A stretch of 64,000 bases of DNA, taken from contig NZ_NFGZ01000013.1 in assembly GCF_002159175.1 (NCBI RefSeq), positions 1 to 64,000 of the forward strand. Direction: 5' to 3'. The position numbers and the translations under genes were made by a program. The notes beneath the pieces are model-generated. The model had not been told where the DNA came from and did not search any database. It saw nothing but the letters and a program-made list of their open reading frames with translations. Source of the stretch: Flavonifractor sp. An92. GTDB taxonomy: Bacteria > Bacillota > Clostridia > Oscillospirales > Oscillospiraceae. Positions 1 through 8,323 of the stretch are shown here, one piece after another. Position 1 is the stretch's first letter, and the number at the start of each line of letters is the position of its first letter.

Positions 1-552
1 ATTATGTCGATGAAGTGGTGCGGTCCAGCGCGGTTGAGATTCCCAGCGGGAACCTGGTAGTGGACGGTGTGGCGTATGAGCTGAAGTCCAGCGGCACCGG
101 TTACCAGACCACGGAGGTAGTGGCCAACCAGATGAATACGGCCCTGGTCGTCACCAACACCTACACCAAGGCTGGTGAGATCCAGCCCCAGGAGGGTATG
201 CTGCGTGTCACCAAGGTGATGGAGCTGCCCGAAGGCATGAAGCTGCCCGAGGACTATCAGGTAACCCTGAAGGTGACCGAGGACGGTACCAAGATCGGTG
301 AAAAGACCTTTGGGTACTACCAGTTGGTGAATGGAAGCGCCAGCTTTGACATCTATGGCGTGGAGCCCGGTGAGCACACCTATTATGTCGATGAAGTGGT
401 GCGGTCCAGCGCGGTTGAGATTCCCAGCGGGAACCTGGTAGTGGACGGTGTGGCGTATGAGCTGAAGTCCAGCGGCACCGGTTACCAGACTACGGAGGTA
501 GTGGCCAACCAGATGAATACAGCCCTGGTCGTGACCAATACCTACACCAAGG
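1..552 (+). repeat. 381-bp (127-residue) in-frame tandem repeat
   Basis: Bases 1-171 and 382-552 are nearly identical, with only a few mostly silent differences towards the 3' end (gtcaccaacacc versus gtgaccaatacc). The period is 381 bp, so each unit encodes 127 residues in frame. More copies may lie upstream of the window. Near-identity at the DNA level suggests recent duplication or gene conversion. Confidence 0.9.
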
Positions 553-1373
553 ACGAGACTCAGCCTCCTGTTGAGGGTCCTGTGCTGACCATCACCAAGA
601 CTGCCAGCGCCTCCAGCGTTGAGGCAGGTAGCAATGTGACCTATACCATTGAAGTCAAGAATACCGGCACTGAGACCGCGAAGAATGTGCAGATGAACGA
701 TACGCTGCCCGCTGGTTTGGAGTATGTGAGCTATGAAGTGGTGAGCGGTAAGGATAGCGTCGTCACGCGCGGCAACGATGTGACGTGGCAGCTGGATGAT
801 TTGGAGCCGGGTGCGGACGTGGTGCTGAAGCTGACCGTCAAGGTGAGCAGCGACGCGGCTGCTGGCACCGTGATCAACACGGCTACCGCGACTGCGGACA
901 ATGCGGCCGAAGTGTCTGCCAGCGCCTCCTTTGAGGTGAAGGGGAGCACGGATCCCGATCCCACTCCTACCCCCACTCCCACCCCCACCAATCCTCCCTA
1001 TGTGCCTGACGACGACGATGACGACGATCCTCCTGTTGTGATCGTGGATCCCACGACTCCTCTGGGCCCCGGCACTTCTCCCGAGCCCACCACTGAGCCG
1101 ACTACCGAGCCCACCGAGGAGCCCACTGAGATCCCCGAGGAGACCACTCCCCTGGCTCCCGATCCCGGCGTCGGGGATAATGGCGACGGGGATGATGGCG
1201 ATGCGGACATCACCGACGGCGAGACGCCTCTGGGCAACCTGCCTCAGACCGGCGCTGTGGCCGCTCCCGTGAATCCCGCCACTACCGCTGGCCTGGTGGC
1301 TCTGGCCTTTTCCATGGCTGGCTGTGGTCTGTACTTCACCTTTGGCCGCAAGAAGGGTGAAGAGGAGGACTAA
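1..1373 (+). CDS. LPXTG cell-wall-anchored repeat/DUF11 surface protein (5' end outside window)
   Basis: The reading frame is already open at the first base, so the N-terminus and signal peptide are missing. The visible part has a beta-rich repeat unit, partly present at 1-171 and again at 382-552. Bases 172-381 encode the start of the second unit, with a YYVDEVV motif at the unit junction. A DUF11-type domain follows (about bases 580-940; motif NTGTETAKNVQMNDTLP), as in bacterial adhesins. Next comes a low-complexity Pro/Thr/Glu and poly-Asp stretch that probably spans the wall. The C-terminus is a sortase signal: LPQTG at bases 1239-1253, a hydrophobic segment and RKK. Role: exported, covalently wall-anchored surface or adhesin-like protein; its ligand is unknown. 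The next gene carries an almost identical anchor. Confidence 0.88.
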   Translation, partial: YVDEVVRSSAVEIPSGNLVVDGVAYELKSSGTGYQTTEVVANQMNTALVVTNTYTKAGEIQPQEGMLRVTKVMELPEGMKLPEDYQVTLKVTEDGTKIGEKTFGYYQLVNGSASFDIYGVEPGEHTYYVDEVVRSSAVEIPSGNLVVDGVAYELKSSGTGYQTTEVVANQMNTALVVTNTYTKDETQPPVEGPVLTITKTASASSVEAGSNVTYTIEVKNTGTETAKNVQMNDTLPAGLEYVSYEVVSGKDSVVTRGNDVTWQLDDLEPGADVVLKLTVKVSSDAAAGTVINTATATADNAAEVSASASFEVKGSTDPDPTPTPTPTPTNPPYVPDDDDDDDPPVVIVDPTTPLGPGTSPEPTTEPTTEPTEEPTEIPEETTPLAPDPGVGDNGDGDDGDADITDGETPLGNLPQTGAVAAPVNPATTAGLVALAFSMAGCGLYFTFGRKKGEEED

Positions 1374-1410
1374 ACCTCCGGTAAAACCGAATCAGATCCG
1401 GTAAGAGAGA

Positions 1411-1446
1411 CCGCCGCTGCATGATGCAGCGGCGGCCTTTTTTTAT
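1411..1446 (+). terminator. Intrinsic terminator after first surface protein
   Basis: A perfect 10-bp GC stem (ccgccgctgc 1411-1420 with gcagcggcgg 1426-1435), a 5-nt loop and a run of seven T. The stem sequence recurs in the terminator of the next gene. Confidence 0.93.
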
Positions 1447-1511
1447 AATGTGCCTGGTGAAAAACAGAAGGGTTTCATGCAAAGTGTTAAATTAAAAAAT
1501 AAATTTTAAAA

Positions 1512-1545
1512 TGTAACCGTATTTGTAACCGTTGCATTTTATAAT
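1512..1545 (+). promoter_or_regulatory. Candidate promoter region with direct TGTAACCGT repeat
   Basis: TATAAT lies at 1540-1545, about 25 nt upstream of the riboswitch leader. No good -35 is seen. Instead TGTAACCGT occurs twice (1512-1520 and 1524-1532, 12-bp period) across the -20 to -35 region, which would suit an activator or repressor site. The assignment is inference. Confidence 0.5.
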
Positions 1546-1597
1546 AGGGCACACAAACACAAGAGAGAACCTTCCGCGCTCTTCGGGAGCGGATCGG

Positions 1598-1692
1598 AAG
1601 CGTGCAAATGGCAAACCGGTGGAAACGCCGGGACGCAAAGCTCAGGAGACTAAAGCGAGAGATCCCGCCAAGTCAGTCCGGCCGCCACGGAT
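1598..1692 (+). ncRNA. Cyclic-di-GMP-I (GEMM-I) riboswitch
   Basis: The leader carries the GEMM hallmarks in order: GGCAAACC (1610-1617), a helix closed by a GAAA tetraloop (CCGGTG GAAA CGCCGG, 1616-1631), then GGGACGCAAAGC (1630-1641) and a second arm closing at about 1690. The base equivalent to G20 of the Vc2 aptamer, just 5' of GCAAACC, is G. That favours c-di-GMP over the A20-type cGAMP class. A stable hairpin (1571-1600) precedes the aptamer. Downstream, ATTCTC (1696-1701) can pair with GAGAAT (1718-1723), which covers part of the ribosome site, so translational control is plausible. Confidence 0.87.
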
Positions 1693-1725
1693 TTGATTCT
1701 CAGACTGATCGAAAGAGGAGAATGA

Positions 1726-3177
1726 ATGATGTTGGCGAAGAACCCCACTATGAAGCGAATTGTTTCGTCTGCCCTGGCCGTAACGATGGCGGTCAGCATG
1801 GTTTCTACCACCGCCCTTGCCACGGAAGGCGGCGAGGAGGAGCTGTTCCCCATTGTGGACCCCGGCTTTACGGTCTCGGTGGATGAGACTACGGAGGAGC
1901 CCGAAGTCAGCGTGGAGCCCGAGGTCACGGAAGAGCCTGAGACCGCGGAGAAGGTCGAGGACACTGACGACACGCTCCCCGTTGTGGACCCCGGCTTTAC
2001 CGTTCCGACCAATGAGGTCACCGATGAGACCGAGACTACGGAGGAGCCTGTGGAGGACGAGGTGCCGCAGGACGAGGTGCTGGAGAACGGCATGAACGTG
2101 TCGGGCGACGACGTGAAGGTGGAAGAATACCACGTTCTGAACAGCGCTCTGGCCGCCATGCGAGCTCAGGCCGAGGCGGAGGACGCCCGACTGACCAAGA
2201 AGGGCGTCACCTTTACGGAGGTTGTCTTTACCTTTGCGGATGGGTATTCGGTCAACGCCGGCCCTCTGGTTGGCATGTGGCGGGCCACCGTGGAAGGGAT
2301 CAGCGACAACCGGCAGCCGGAAAACCTCACCGGCATCACGCTGCGTTACTATGACTGGCTCAAAGTAAAAAGGTATTCCTATACCTTTACGCCGGATCAG
2401 CTTCAGGCGGTGCGGTATGAGGCCGGCCTTCTGGACTATGCCGAGGTCTGCATCTACGACGAACCCACCACCGTTTACTACACGGTGACCCTGGACTATG
2501 GCTACCAGTTCGACGAAGGGAACAACAGCACCTGTTCCTATGTGACCGTGGAAGAAGGAAACTGTCTCTCCCTGGAGGACCCGGAGCGCGAGGGCTACCG
2601 GTTTGAGGGCTGGTACAGCGATGAGAACCGGACCGAAGCATTCGACACCACCACGGAGATCTACAGCGATATGACCCTCTATGCTGGCTGGAGTGAGCTC
2701 CCTGAGGAGCCCAATCCCACTCCCAGCACCGACCCGACCCCTACTCCTGCTCCGAGCACGGACCCCACTCCTATCCCCAGCACCGATCCGGAGTACCCCC
2801 CTTATGTTCCCGATGACGAGGATGACAAAGACAATGTAGTCATTGAGGATGAGGAGATTCCGCTGGACTCTGATCCGGACGCGACGGAGGAGGAGCCCTC
2901 TGAGACCGAGATCGTGGAGGAGGAGACTCCTTTGAACGGTCAGCCCGAAGCCACTGAGGAGTCTGCCGAGGTCAACCAGGCGGAGGTCACGGTGGAGGAG
3001 GCTCCCGTGGAGATCCAGGATGCGGGCGTGGCCCTGGGCGACCTGCCCCAGACCGGCGCTGTGGCCGCTCCTGTGAATCCCGCCACTACCGCGGGCCTGG
3101 TGGCCCTGGCCTTCTCCCTGGCCGGCTGTGGACTGTACTTCACCTGCGGACGCAAGAAGGGCGAAGAGGAGGACTAA
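1726..3177 (+). CDS. LPXTG cell-wall-anchored protein with InlB-type B repeat
   Basis: 483 residues. A Sec signal peptide (residues 1 to about 32, ending in TTALA) precedes an acidic region with two VDPGFTV repeats. The middle of the protein has no recognised fold. An InlB B-repeat / Flg_new-like module (about 246-326) has the typical GYRFEGWYSDENRTEAFD and MTLYAGW strings. A Pro-rich linker leads to LPQTG (440-444), a hydrophobic segment and RKKGEEED. Family knowledge: such proteins are sortase-linked to peptidoglycan and take part in surface contacts. The start has an AGAGGAG ribosome site 5 nt upstream. The GEMM-I riboswitch in the leader implies control by c-di-GMP. The last 44 residues nearly match those of the preceding gene. 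Confidence 0.9.
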   Translation: MMLAKNPTMKRIVSSALAVTMAVSMVSTTALATEGGEEELFPIVDPGFTVSVDETTEEPEVSVEPEVTEEPETAEKVEDTDDTLPVVDPGFTVPTNEVTDETETTEEPVEDEVPQDEVLENGMNVSGDDVKVEEYHVLNSALAAMRAQAEAEDARLTKKGVTFTEVVFTFADGYSVNAGPLVGMWRATVEGISDNRQPENLTGITLRYYDWLKVKRYSYTFTPDQLQAVRYEAGLLDYAEVCIYDEPTTVYYTVTLDYGYQFDEGNNSTCSYVTVEEGNCLSLEDPEREGYRFEGWYSDENRTEAFDTTTEIYSDMTLYAGWSELPEEPNPTPSTDPTPTPAPSTDPTPIPSTDPEYPPYVPDDEDDKDNVVIEDEEIPLDSDPDATEEEPSETEIVEEETPLNGQPEATEESAEVNQAEVTVEEAPVEIQDAGVALGDLPQTGAVAAPVNPATTAGLVALAFSLAGCGLYFTCGRKKGEEED

Positions 3178-3207
3178 GTTCCCCGCTCAGACAGCCTGAA
3201 CTGCCAT

Positions 3208-3248
3208 AAAAAAGTCCGCCGCTGCAATTTGCAGCGGCGGACTTTTTT
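3208..3248. terminator. Bidirectional intrinsic terminator
   Basis: An 18-bp stem (3208-3225 with 3231-3248) has an A run on the left and a T run on the right, so it can stop both the surface-protein gene and the convergent lyase gene. Its core CCGCCGCTGC is the same stem used at 1411-1435. Confidence 0.92.
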
Positions 3249-3254
3249 GCCTTA

Positions 3255-4469
3255 TTACTTCTGGGGGTGGAACACATAGCGGTCCAGACGCTGGAATGCC
3301 TCCTCCAGCAGTACCTGGGGCAGCGCCAGATTCATGCGGATGGCGCAGGGGCCGTGGAAGGGGCGGCCGTCCTGCCACAGGACGCCCACCTCAAACCCGG
3401 CGGCGAGCAGCCCGTCGATGGTCTTGCCGTGGTCGGCGCACCACTGGGTGCAGTCCAGGAAGAGCATGTAGGTGCCCTCCGGCTTGCTGACCTGCACGCC
3501 GGGGAAGTGATCCCGGATGAAGTCGCAGGCGTAGTCCACGTGCTGGGTGAGCACTTCCCGCAGCTCATCCAGCCACTGATAGCCCTCCGGCTGATAGGCG
3601 CCGATGAGGGCGTGCATGCTCAGCACATTCTGGTCGTTGTAGTGGCACAGGGAGGACTCCTTTTCCACCCGCTCCCGGATCCAGGAATTATAAATAATGT
3701 GGTAGCTTCCCACCAGACCCGCCAGATTGAAGGTCTTGCTGGGGGCGTAGAGGGCCACGGTGCGCATGCGGGCGTCCTCGCTCACCGATTGGGTGGGGAT
3801 GTGCTTGTGATTCCCCAGAATCAGGTCGGACCAGATCTCATCGGAGACCACATATACAGCGTACTTGCGGTAGAGCTCCATGGCCCGCTCCAGCTCCCAG
3901 CGCTCCCACACCCGGCCGCAGGGGTTGTGGGGGGAGCAGAGGATGGCGGCGTGGATCTTCTCCTTGCGGAGCTTTTCCTCCATATCGGCGTAGTCCATGC
4001 GCCACACGCCGTTTTCGTCCTGCTTGAGGGGGCTGTGGACGATGTGGTAGCCGTTGTTGGTGAGGCTCCCGGTAAAGCCGATGTAGGTGGGCGAGTGGAC
4101 CAGGACCTTGTCGCCCTTGGAGCAGAACACGTTGAGGGCGCTGACCACCCCGCCCAGCACGCCGTTTTCATATCCGATGTGCTCGGCGGTCAGGCCGGTG
4201 ACGCCGTTGCGCGTCTCCTGCCAGCGGATGATGGCGTCATAGTACTCCTTCCGGGTGTTGAAGTAGCCGAAGGCCGGGTGCTGGGCCCGGCGGATGATGG
4301 CCTCCTGTACCGTGGGGACGGTGGCGAAGTTCATATCGGCCACCCACATGGGGATGGGAGTAAAGCCTTCCCGGATGGGGACGGGATTGGCGCGCATGGC
4401 AGCCTCCGGCTCCAGGGCAATGGCGTCCTTGCCCACCCGGTCCAGAATGCTGGTAAAATCGTATTGCAT
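3255..4469 (-). CDS. PLP-dependent C-S lyase / aminotransferase, MalY-PatB family
   Basis: 404 residues, the usual length of fold-type I PLP enzymes of the MalY/PatB (cystathionine beta-lyase) branch. Visible signatures: the N-terminal PMWVADMNF string typical of this branch, CSPHNPCGRVW (about 178-188), SDEIWSDL with the PLP-contacting Asp near 210, and the Schiff-base Lys in APSKTFNLAG (K245). Family role: pyridoxal-phosphate beta-elimination of cystathionine or related thioethers in the cytoplasm; some members also act as regulators. Substrate cannot be read from sequence. It is single-gene, convergent with the surface protein. A TATAAT-like -10 on the minus strand lies at 4517-4522. Confidence 0.85.
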   Translation of the reverse strand: MQYDFTSILDRVGKDAIALEPEAAMRANPVPIREGFTPIPMWVADMNFATVPTVQEAIIRRAQHPAFGYFNTRKEYYDAIIRWQETRNGVTGLTAEHIGYENGVLGGVVSALNVFCSKGDKVLVHSPTYIGFTGSLTNNGYHIVHSPLKQDENGVWRMDYADMEEKLRKEKIHAAILCSPHNPCGRVWERWELERAMELYRKYAVYVVSDEIWSDLILGNHKHIPTQSVSEDARMRTVALYAPSKTFNLAGLVGSYHIIYNSWIRERVEKESSLCHYNDQNVLSMHALIGAYQPEGYQWLDELREVLTQHVDYACDFIRDHFPGVQVSKPEGTYMLFLDCTQWCADHGKTIDGLLAAGFEVGVLWQDGRPFHGPCAIRMNLALPQVLLEEAFQRLDRYVFHPQK

Positions 4470-4580
4470 ACAGCAGCCTCCTTGGTACAGTGTCGTTGTG
4501 GAACCAATCGAATGTTATTATACCGCGTCCGACTGTCGGCGAAAAGCCCCGAACGGGGGGATTTTCCGCCGCCGGCGCAG

Positions 4581-4609
4581 TTGCCGGAGCCGTGGGGCTG
4601 TGCTATCAT
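4581..4609 (+). promoter_or_regulatory. Sigma-A-type promoter
   Basis: TTGCCG (4581-4586), a 17-bp spacer and TATCAT (4604-4609), about 45 nt upstream of the start at 4656. Confidence 0.6.
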
Positions 4610-4655
4610 AGATTTCATGTGTCCGCGCAGAGGCGCGGCGGAGAGGAGTGAGCAG

Positions 4656-5912
4656 ATGCCGCAGCTGTGGTGTCAGCCGTTTTATTTTCTGATCCTCTGT
4701 CTGGGGGTCTACTATGTGGCGCGGTCCCGGCGGGTCTTCAGCGAGGCCTGGAACAAGCGCAATCTGGAGTCTTTTTTCCAGGAGCAGTGCGGTCAGTCGC
4801 TGCGGCGGGAGATCGGGCGGGGGCTGCTGCGCACCCTGTTCGGAGATCTGCCGCTCTTTTCCTGGCTGATGATGTTTTCCATGCTGCGCCAGGGCGGCGC
4901 CGGGTGCCTGTTCTGGTATGCGGTTTGTATGCTGCTGTGGCTGCATCCGCTGGGGGCGCTGTCTGCCCTGTGGGAGTACTACCGCGCGCCGGGGGAAAAA
5001 CAGCCGGATCTGGGCCTGCTGCTGGAGCGCATCCGGCGGCGGAAGGGCATAGAGCCCCGGCCCCGGGCGGTACGGGGGTTGCATATTCTGCACCTGCTGT
5101 TTCTGGCCTGCCTGCTCCCCTGCATCAGCGGCGCCGTGAGCTGGGACGGCCTGCCTCTGCCCCGGCTGGGCACCTCTTTGGTGTGGGCGGCGCTGGCCTG
5201 GGCGGTGTGCCGGGTGGGCGGAGAGCGGATGCGCCGGGCGGCGGCGACCCTGTTTCTGGTCTTTTTGGGCGGGGCGCTGCTCTGGAACCTGGCCAACCTC
5301 ATTCCCGCCATCGGGCTGGTCCTGCGGGACGCCTTCCAGCTCAACCGCTTTCTCTTTGCCCTCTCCGGGGCGGGACTGGAGGCGGCGGTGCGCAGCGGCG
5401 TGCAGCTGGGCACCGGGACCTTTCTCCTCCAGGGGGCGGCGGCCCGGGCGGAGGAACCGGCCTTCCCCCATCCGATCCATGCCGCGGTGTATGCCCAGAT
5501 GCGGGGAACCTGCCAGCTGGTGCTGCAGTTGGCGGTGGGGCTCCTCTTCCTGTGCTCGGAGATGGTGCCGGCGGAGAACCAGATTATCCAGCCGGTGCTG
5601 TACACCTTTTTCTGCCTGTTCGGTCTGGAATTTGTGTTCAGTAACCTGCGGGGCCTATTCCGGATCGGGCGGCGGTGGGAGGCCCTGGCGTGTCTGGGCG
5701 TGTTGGGGGCGCTGCTGGTGGCGGACGGCCTGAGCGGGAGCTCCCTGCTCCTCCATGTGTCCTGGAGCGTGCTGTGGCTGATGGCGCTGAGTGCGGCAGG
5801 TCTTCTGATGATGGATGCCAGTTGGTATTTTATTCTTTTGGAACAGTACCGGGATGTGTATCTCTGGCACGTTGCACCCCATCCCCGCGTGTCTTCCCAC
5901 ATGAAATGGTGA
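4656..5912 (+). CDS. Polytopic membrane protein, probably a degenerate AGCS (alanine/glycine:cation symporter) relative
   Basis: 418 residues with about 9-10 hydrophobic segments. ATG 4656 is chosen because GAGAGGAG lies just upstream; the open frame runs further 5' but only antisense to the lyase. The order of features recalls AGCS symporters: a segment ending in NLIPAIGLVLRDAF, then AAVRSGVQLGTGTFLLQGAA followed by a HPIHAAVYAQM stretch and a long helix. This is the region where true AGCS proteins have GxxxGxxSNEAGxGSAP and hPvxqG. The SNEAG-type motif is absent here, so sodium/alanine transport is unlikely to be conserved. It could be a decayed paralog or one with a new role. The family link is tentative. 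Confidence 0.55.
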   Translation: MPQLWCQPFYFLILCLGVYYVARSRRVFSEAWNKRNLESFFQEQCGQSLRREIGRGLLRTLFGDLPLFSWLMMFSMLRQGGAGCLFWYAVCMLLWLHPLGALSALWEYYRAPGEKQPDLGLLLERIRRRKGIEPRPRAVRGLHILHLLFLACLLPCISGAVSWDGLPLPRLGTSLVWAALAWAVCRVGGERMRRAAATLFLVFLGGALLWNLANLIPAIGLVLRDAFQLNRFLFALSGAGLEAAVRSGVQLGTGTFLLQGAAARAEEPAFPHPIHAAVYAQMRGTCQLVLQLAVGLLFLCSEMVPAENQIIQPVLYTFFCLFGLEFVFSNLRGLFRIGRRWEALACLGVLGALLVADGLSGSSLLLHVSWSVLWLMALSAAGLLMMDASWYFILLEQYRDVYLWHVAPHPRVSSHMKW

Positions 5913-6062
5913 GGACTATGGGAACTTTCCCATAATTATAAAATAATTTTCAGACATTTATGAATTATAATACATTAAAGTGTTACCATTTTAAGGTTGG
6001 GACGCCCGTGGCCCGGCGCGGCGGCGAAACGAACGGGTCCTTCCGATCGGAAAGGAGACAGT

Positions 6063-6980
6063 ATGTTCAAATATCTGCTCAAACGGATCTTATCCGCTCT
6101 GATCACCATTTTCTTCATCATCACCATCACGTTCTTCCTGATGAAGGCCATTCCCGGTGATCCTTTTGCGGCGGAAAAGATGCCCAATGCGGAGATCCGC
6201 GCGGCGATGATGGCCAAATACGGCCTGGATCAGCCGGTGTGGAAGCAGTATCTCATCTACCTGAACAACTTCATCCACGGGGACTTCGGCGTGTCCTACA
6301 CCAAGGCGGGCATGACGGTCAACCAGGTCATCGGCGACGGCTTCCCGTACTCCCTGACCATTGGTATTTACGCATCCCTGCTGGTGGTTTTTGCAGGCAT
6401 CGGCTTCGGCGTGGTGTGTGCGCTGCGGCAAAATAAATTCATCGACCGCTTCTTCATGGTCCTGGCCACGCTGGGCTCCACCATCCCCAGCTTCGTGCTG
6501 GCCACCGGCTTCCTCTTCCTCTTCAGCAAGACGCTGGGTCTGGTGCCGGCCTTCGGCGTGGACACGGTGGCGGGCTACATCGGGCCGGTGGTGGTCATCG
6601 GCGCCTTCCCGCTGTCCTTCATCACCCGTCTGACCCGGACGAGCCTGGTGGAGGTGCAGCAGCAGGACTACATCCGCACCGCCCGCAGCAAGGGCATCTC
6701 GGAGTTCAAGGTGGTGTGCAAGCACGGCCTGCGCAACGCCCTGCTGCCGGTGGTCACCTACATCGGGCCCATGGTGGCCTCCATCGTCACCGGCTCCTTT
6801 GTCATTGAGAAGGTGTTCGGCATCCCCGGCGTGGGCAGCCTCTTCACCAACAGCATCATCAACCGGGATTACCCGCTCATCATGGGCATCACGGTGTTCT
6901 TTGCCGTCCTGCTGGTGTTGGCGGTGCTGATCGTGGACTTTATCTATGTGCTGATCGACCCGAGAATCAAGCTGGAGTGA
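6063..6980 (+). CDS. oppB: Oligopeptide ABC transporter permease OppB
   Basis: 305 residues. ATG 6063 follows AAAGGAGA by 4-5 nt and gives the standard OppB N-terminus (MFKYLLKRI). Six membrane segments are visible, with the N-terminal ITFFLMKAIPGDPF motif of OppB/DppB proteins and the EAA cytoplasmic loop DYIRTARSKGISEFKVVCKHGLRNAL, which contacts the ATPases. It forms the membrane channel with the next gene product. First gene of a five-gene operon (permease, permease, two ATPases, binding protein). The 150-bp upstream gap is AT-rich, with a TATAAT at 5966-5971 but no clear -35. Confidence 0.93.
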   Translation: MFKYLLKRILSALITIFFIITITFFLMKAIPGDPFAAEKMPNAEIRAAMMAKYGLDQPVWKQYLIYLNNFIHGDFGVSYTKAGMTVNQVIGDGFPYSLTIGIYASLLVVFAGIGFGVVCALRQNKFIDRFFMVLATLGSTIPSFVLATGFLFLFSKTLGLVPAFGVDTVAGYIGPVVVIGAFPLSFITRLTRTSLVEVQQQDYIRTARSKGISEFKVVCKHGLRNALLPVVTYIGPMVASIVTGSFVIEKVFGIPGVGSLFTNSIINRDYPLIMGITVFFAVLLVLAVLIVDFIYVLIDPRIKLE

Positions 6981-6990
6981 GGAGAATCGC

Positions 6991-8313
6991 ATGAACAAGA
7001 ACAACACAGACCTCCGCTGGCAGCCGGCCGACCGGGACGCGCTGGCCTCGGAGACCATCGCCGGCCCCAGCCTGACCTACTGGCAGGACTGCTGGCAGCG
7101 GCTGCGGAGGAACAAGACCGCCCTGCTCTCCTTCGTGGTGGTGCTGGTGGTGGTGTTTTCCGCCATTTTCGTGCCCCTGTTCTGGCCCTATTCCTATGAG
7201 GAGCAGGAGCTGATGTACGCCAACATTCCCCCCGAGCTGGAGATCTACGATTTGGGCGGGGAGAACTATGTGTACATCACCAACGAGTACAAGTGCATCA
7301 ACACCGACGACAAGGGCAACCTCCTGGGGGCCTCCACCCTGGTCAAGGACGACAAGTCCAACCGCTTCTACACCTATGAGGTGGGCGGCCAGGAGCTGAC
7401 CGTGGACTACGGCGTGTACTTCCGGGCCAAGACCGAGTACATGGAGCAGGAGGCCATCCACCGGGACGGCAGCGACGTGGTGGTGGCCGACGTGGAGTAC
7501 CTGCAGGAGTACTTCGGGGACGACGCCCCCGAGACCGTCTCCCTCCGGGAGGCCGAGCACATCCTGGAGGACAAGATGGAGCGTTTCCACGTGCTCTACA
7601 ACGGCGAGCAGATCCGCCCCTTCAAGACGGTGCTGAACAAGACCTACATCTGGGGCACCGACTCTCTGGGCCGTGACCTCTTCATCCGCGTGGTCTACGG
7701 CGCCCGGGTGTCCCTGCTGGTGGGCGTGGTGGCCGCGCTGGTGAACTTCGTGGTGGGCGTGCTGTACGGCGGCATCGCCGGCTACTTCGGCGGCACGGTG
7801 GATAACGTGATGATGCGTATCGTGGATACCATCAGCTCCATCCCCATGATGCTGTACGTCATTCTGCTGATGGTGGTCATGGGCTCCGGCCTTCACTCCA
7901 TCATCCTGGCCATGGGCCTTACCTACTGGGTGGGCATGGTGCGTATCGTGCGCTCCCAGGTGCTGAGCATGCGGGAGCAGGAGTTCGTCTCCGCCGCCAT
8001 TCTGCTGGGCGTTCCCACCCGGAAGATCCTCACCCGGCACCTGATCCCCAACGCCATGGGCCCCATCATGGTGTCCATCACCATGCAGATCCCCAGCGCC
8101 ATGTTCACCGAGGCGTTCCTGAGCTTCATCGGTCTGGGCGTGTCCAAGCCCCAGGCCTCCTGGGGCGCGCTGGCCAACGCCGCGCTGCCCAGCCTGTATA
8201 CCAACCCCTATCAGCTCTTCTACCCCGCCCTGGTGATGAGCGTCACCATCCTGGCGCTGAACCTGTTCAGCGACGGCCTGCGGGATTCGCTGGATCCCAG
8301 ACTGAGAAAGTGA
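6991..8313 (+). CDS. oppC: Oligopeptide ABC transporter permease OppC with large extracytoplasmic insertion
   Basis: 440 residues, over 100 longer than usual OppC (about 300). TM1 is near residues 45-65; the family motif GTDSLGRDLFIRVVYGAR does not appear until about 222-239. Residues about 70-215 form a charged, non-hydrophobic domain that should lie outside the membrane. The C-terminal permease core is normal, with the EAA loop (EFVSAAILLGVPTRKILTRH). It pairs with OppB. It starts 10 nt after oppB behind a GAGGAGAAT ribosome site. The insertion may dock the lipoprotein OppA or act as a lid; that is inference. Confidence 0.9.
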   Translation: MNKNNTDLRWQPADRDALASETIAGPSLTYWQDCWQRLRRNKTALLSFVVVLVVVFSAIFVPLFWPYSYEEQELMYANIPPELEIYDLGGENYVYITNEYKCINTDDKGNLLGASTLVKDDKSNRFYTYEVGGQELTVDYGVYFRAKTEYMEQEAIHRDGSDVVVADVEYLQEYFGDDAPETVSLREAEHILEDKMERFHVLYNGEQIRPFKTVLNKTYIWGTDSLGRDLFIRVVYGARVSLLVGVVAALVNFVVGVLYGGIAGYFGGTVDNVMMRIVDTISSIPMMLYVILLMVVMGSGLHSIILAMGLTYWVGMVRIVRSQVLSMREQEFVSAAILLGVPTRKILTRHLIPNAMGPIMVSITMQIPSAMFTEAFLSFIGLGVSKPQASWGALANAALPSLYTNPYQLFYPALVMSVTILALNLFSDGLRDSLDPRLRK

Positions 8314-8323
8314 GTTCTGTCCT

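Noticed and set aside
1598-1692. cGAMP (GEMM-Ib) reading of the riboswitch
   Set aside because: The base at the discriminating position is G, which favours c-di-GMP, although binding was not tested.
3267-4655. Long open frame on the + strand continuing upstream of the AGCS-like gene
   Set aside because: It is antisense to the well-supported PLP enzyme and has no family features; the ribosome site at 4641-4648 marks the real start at 4656.
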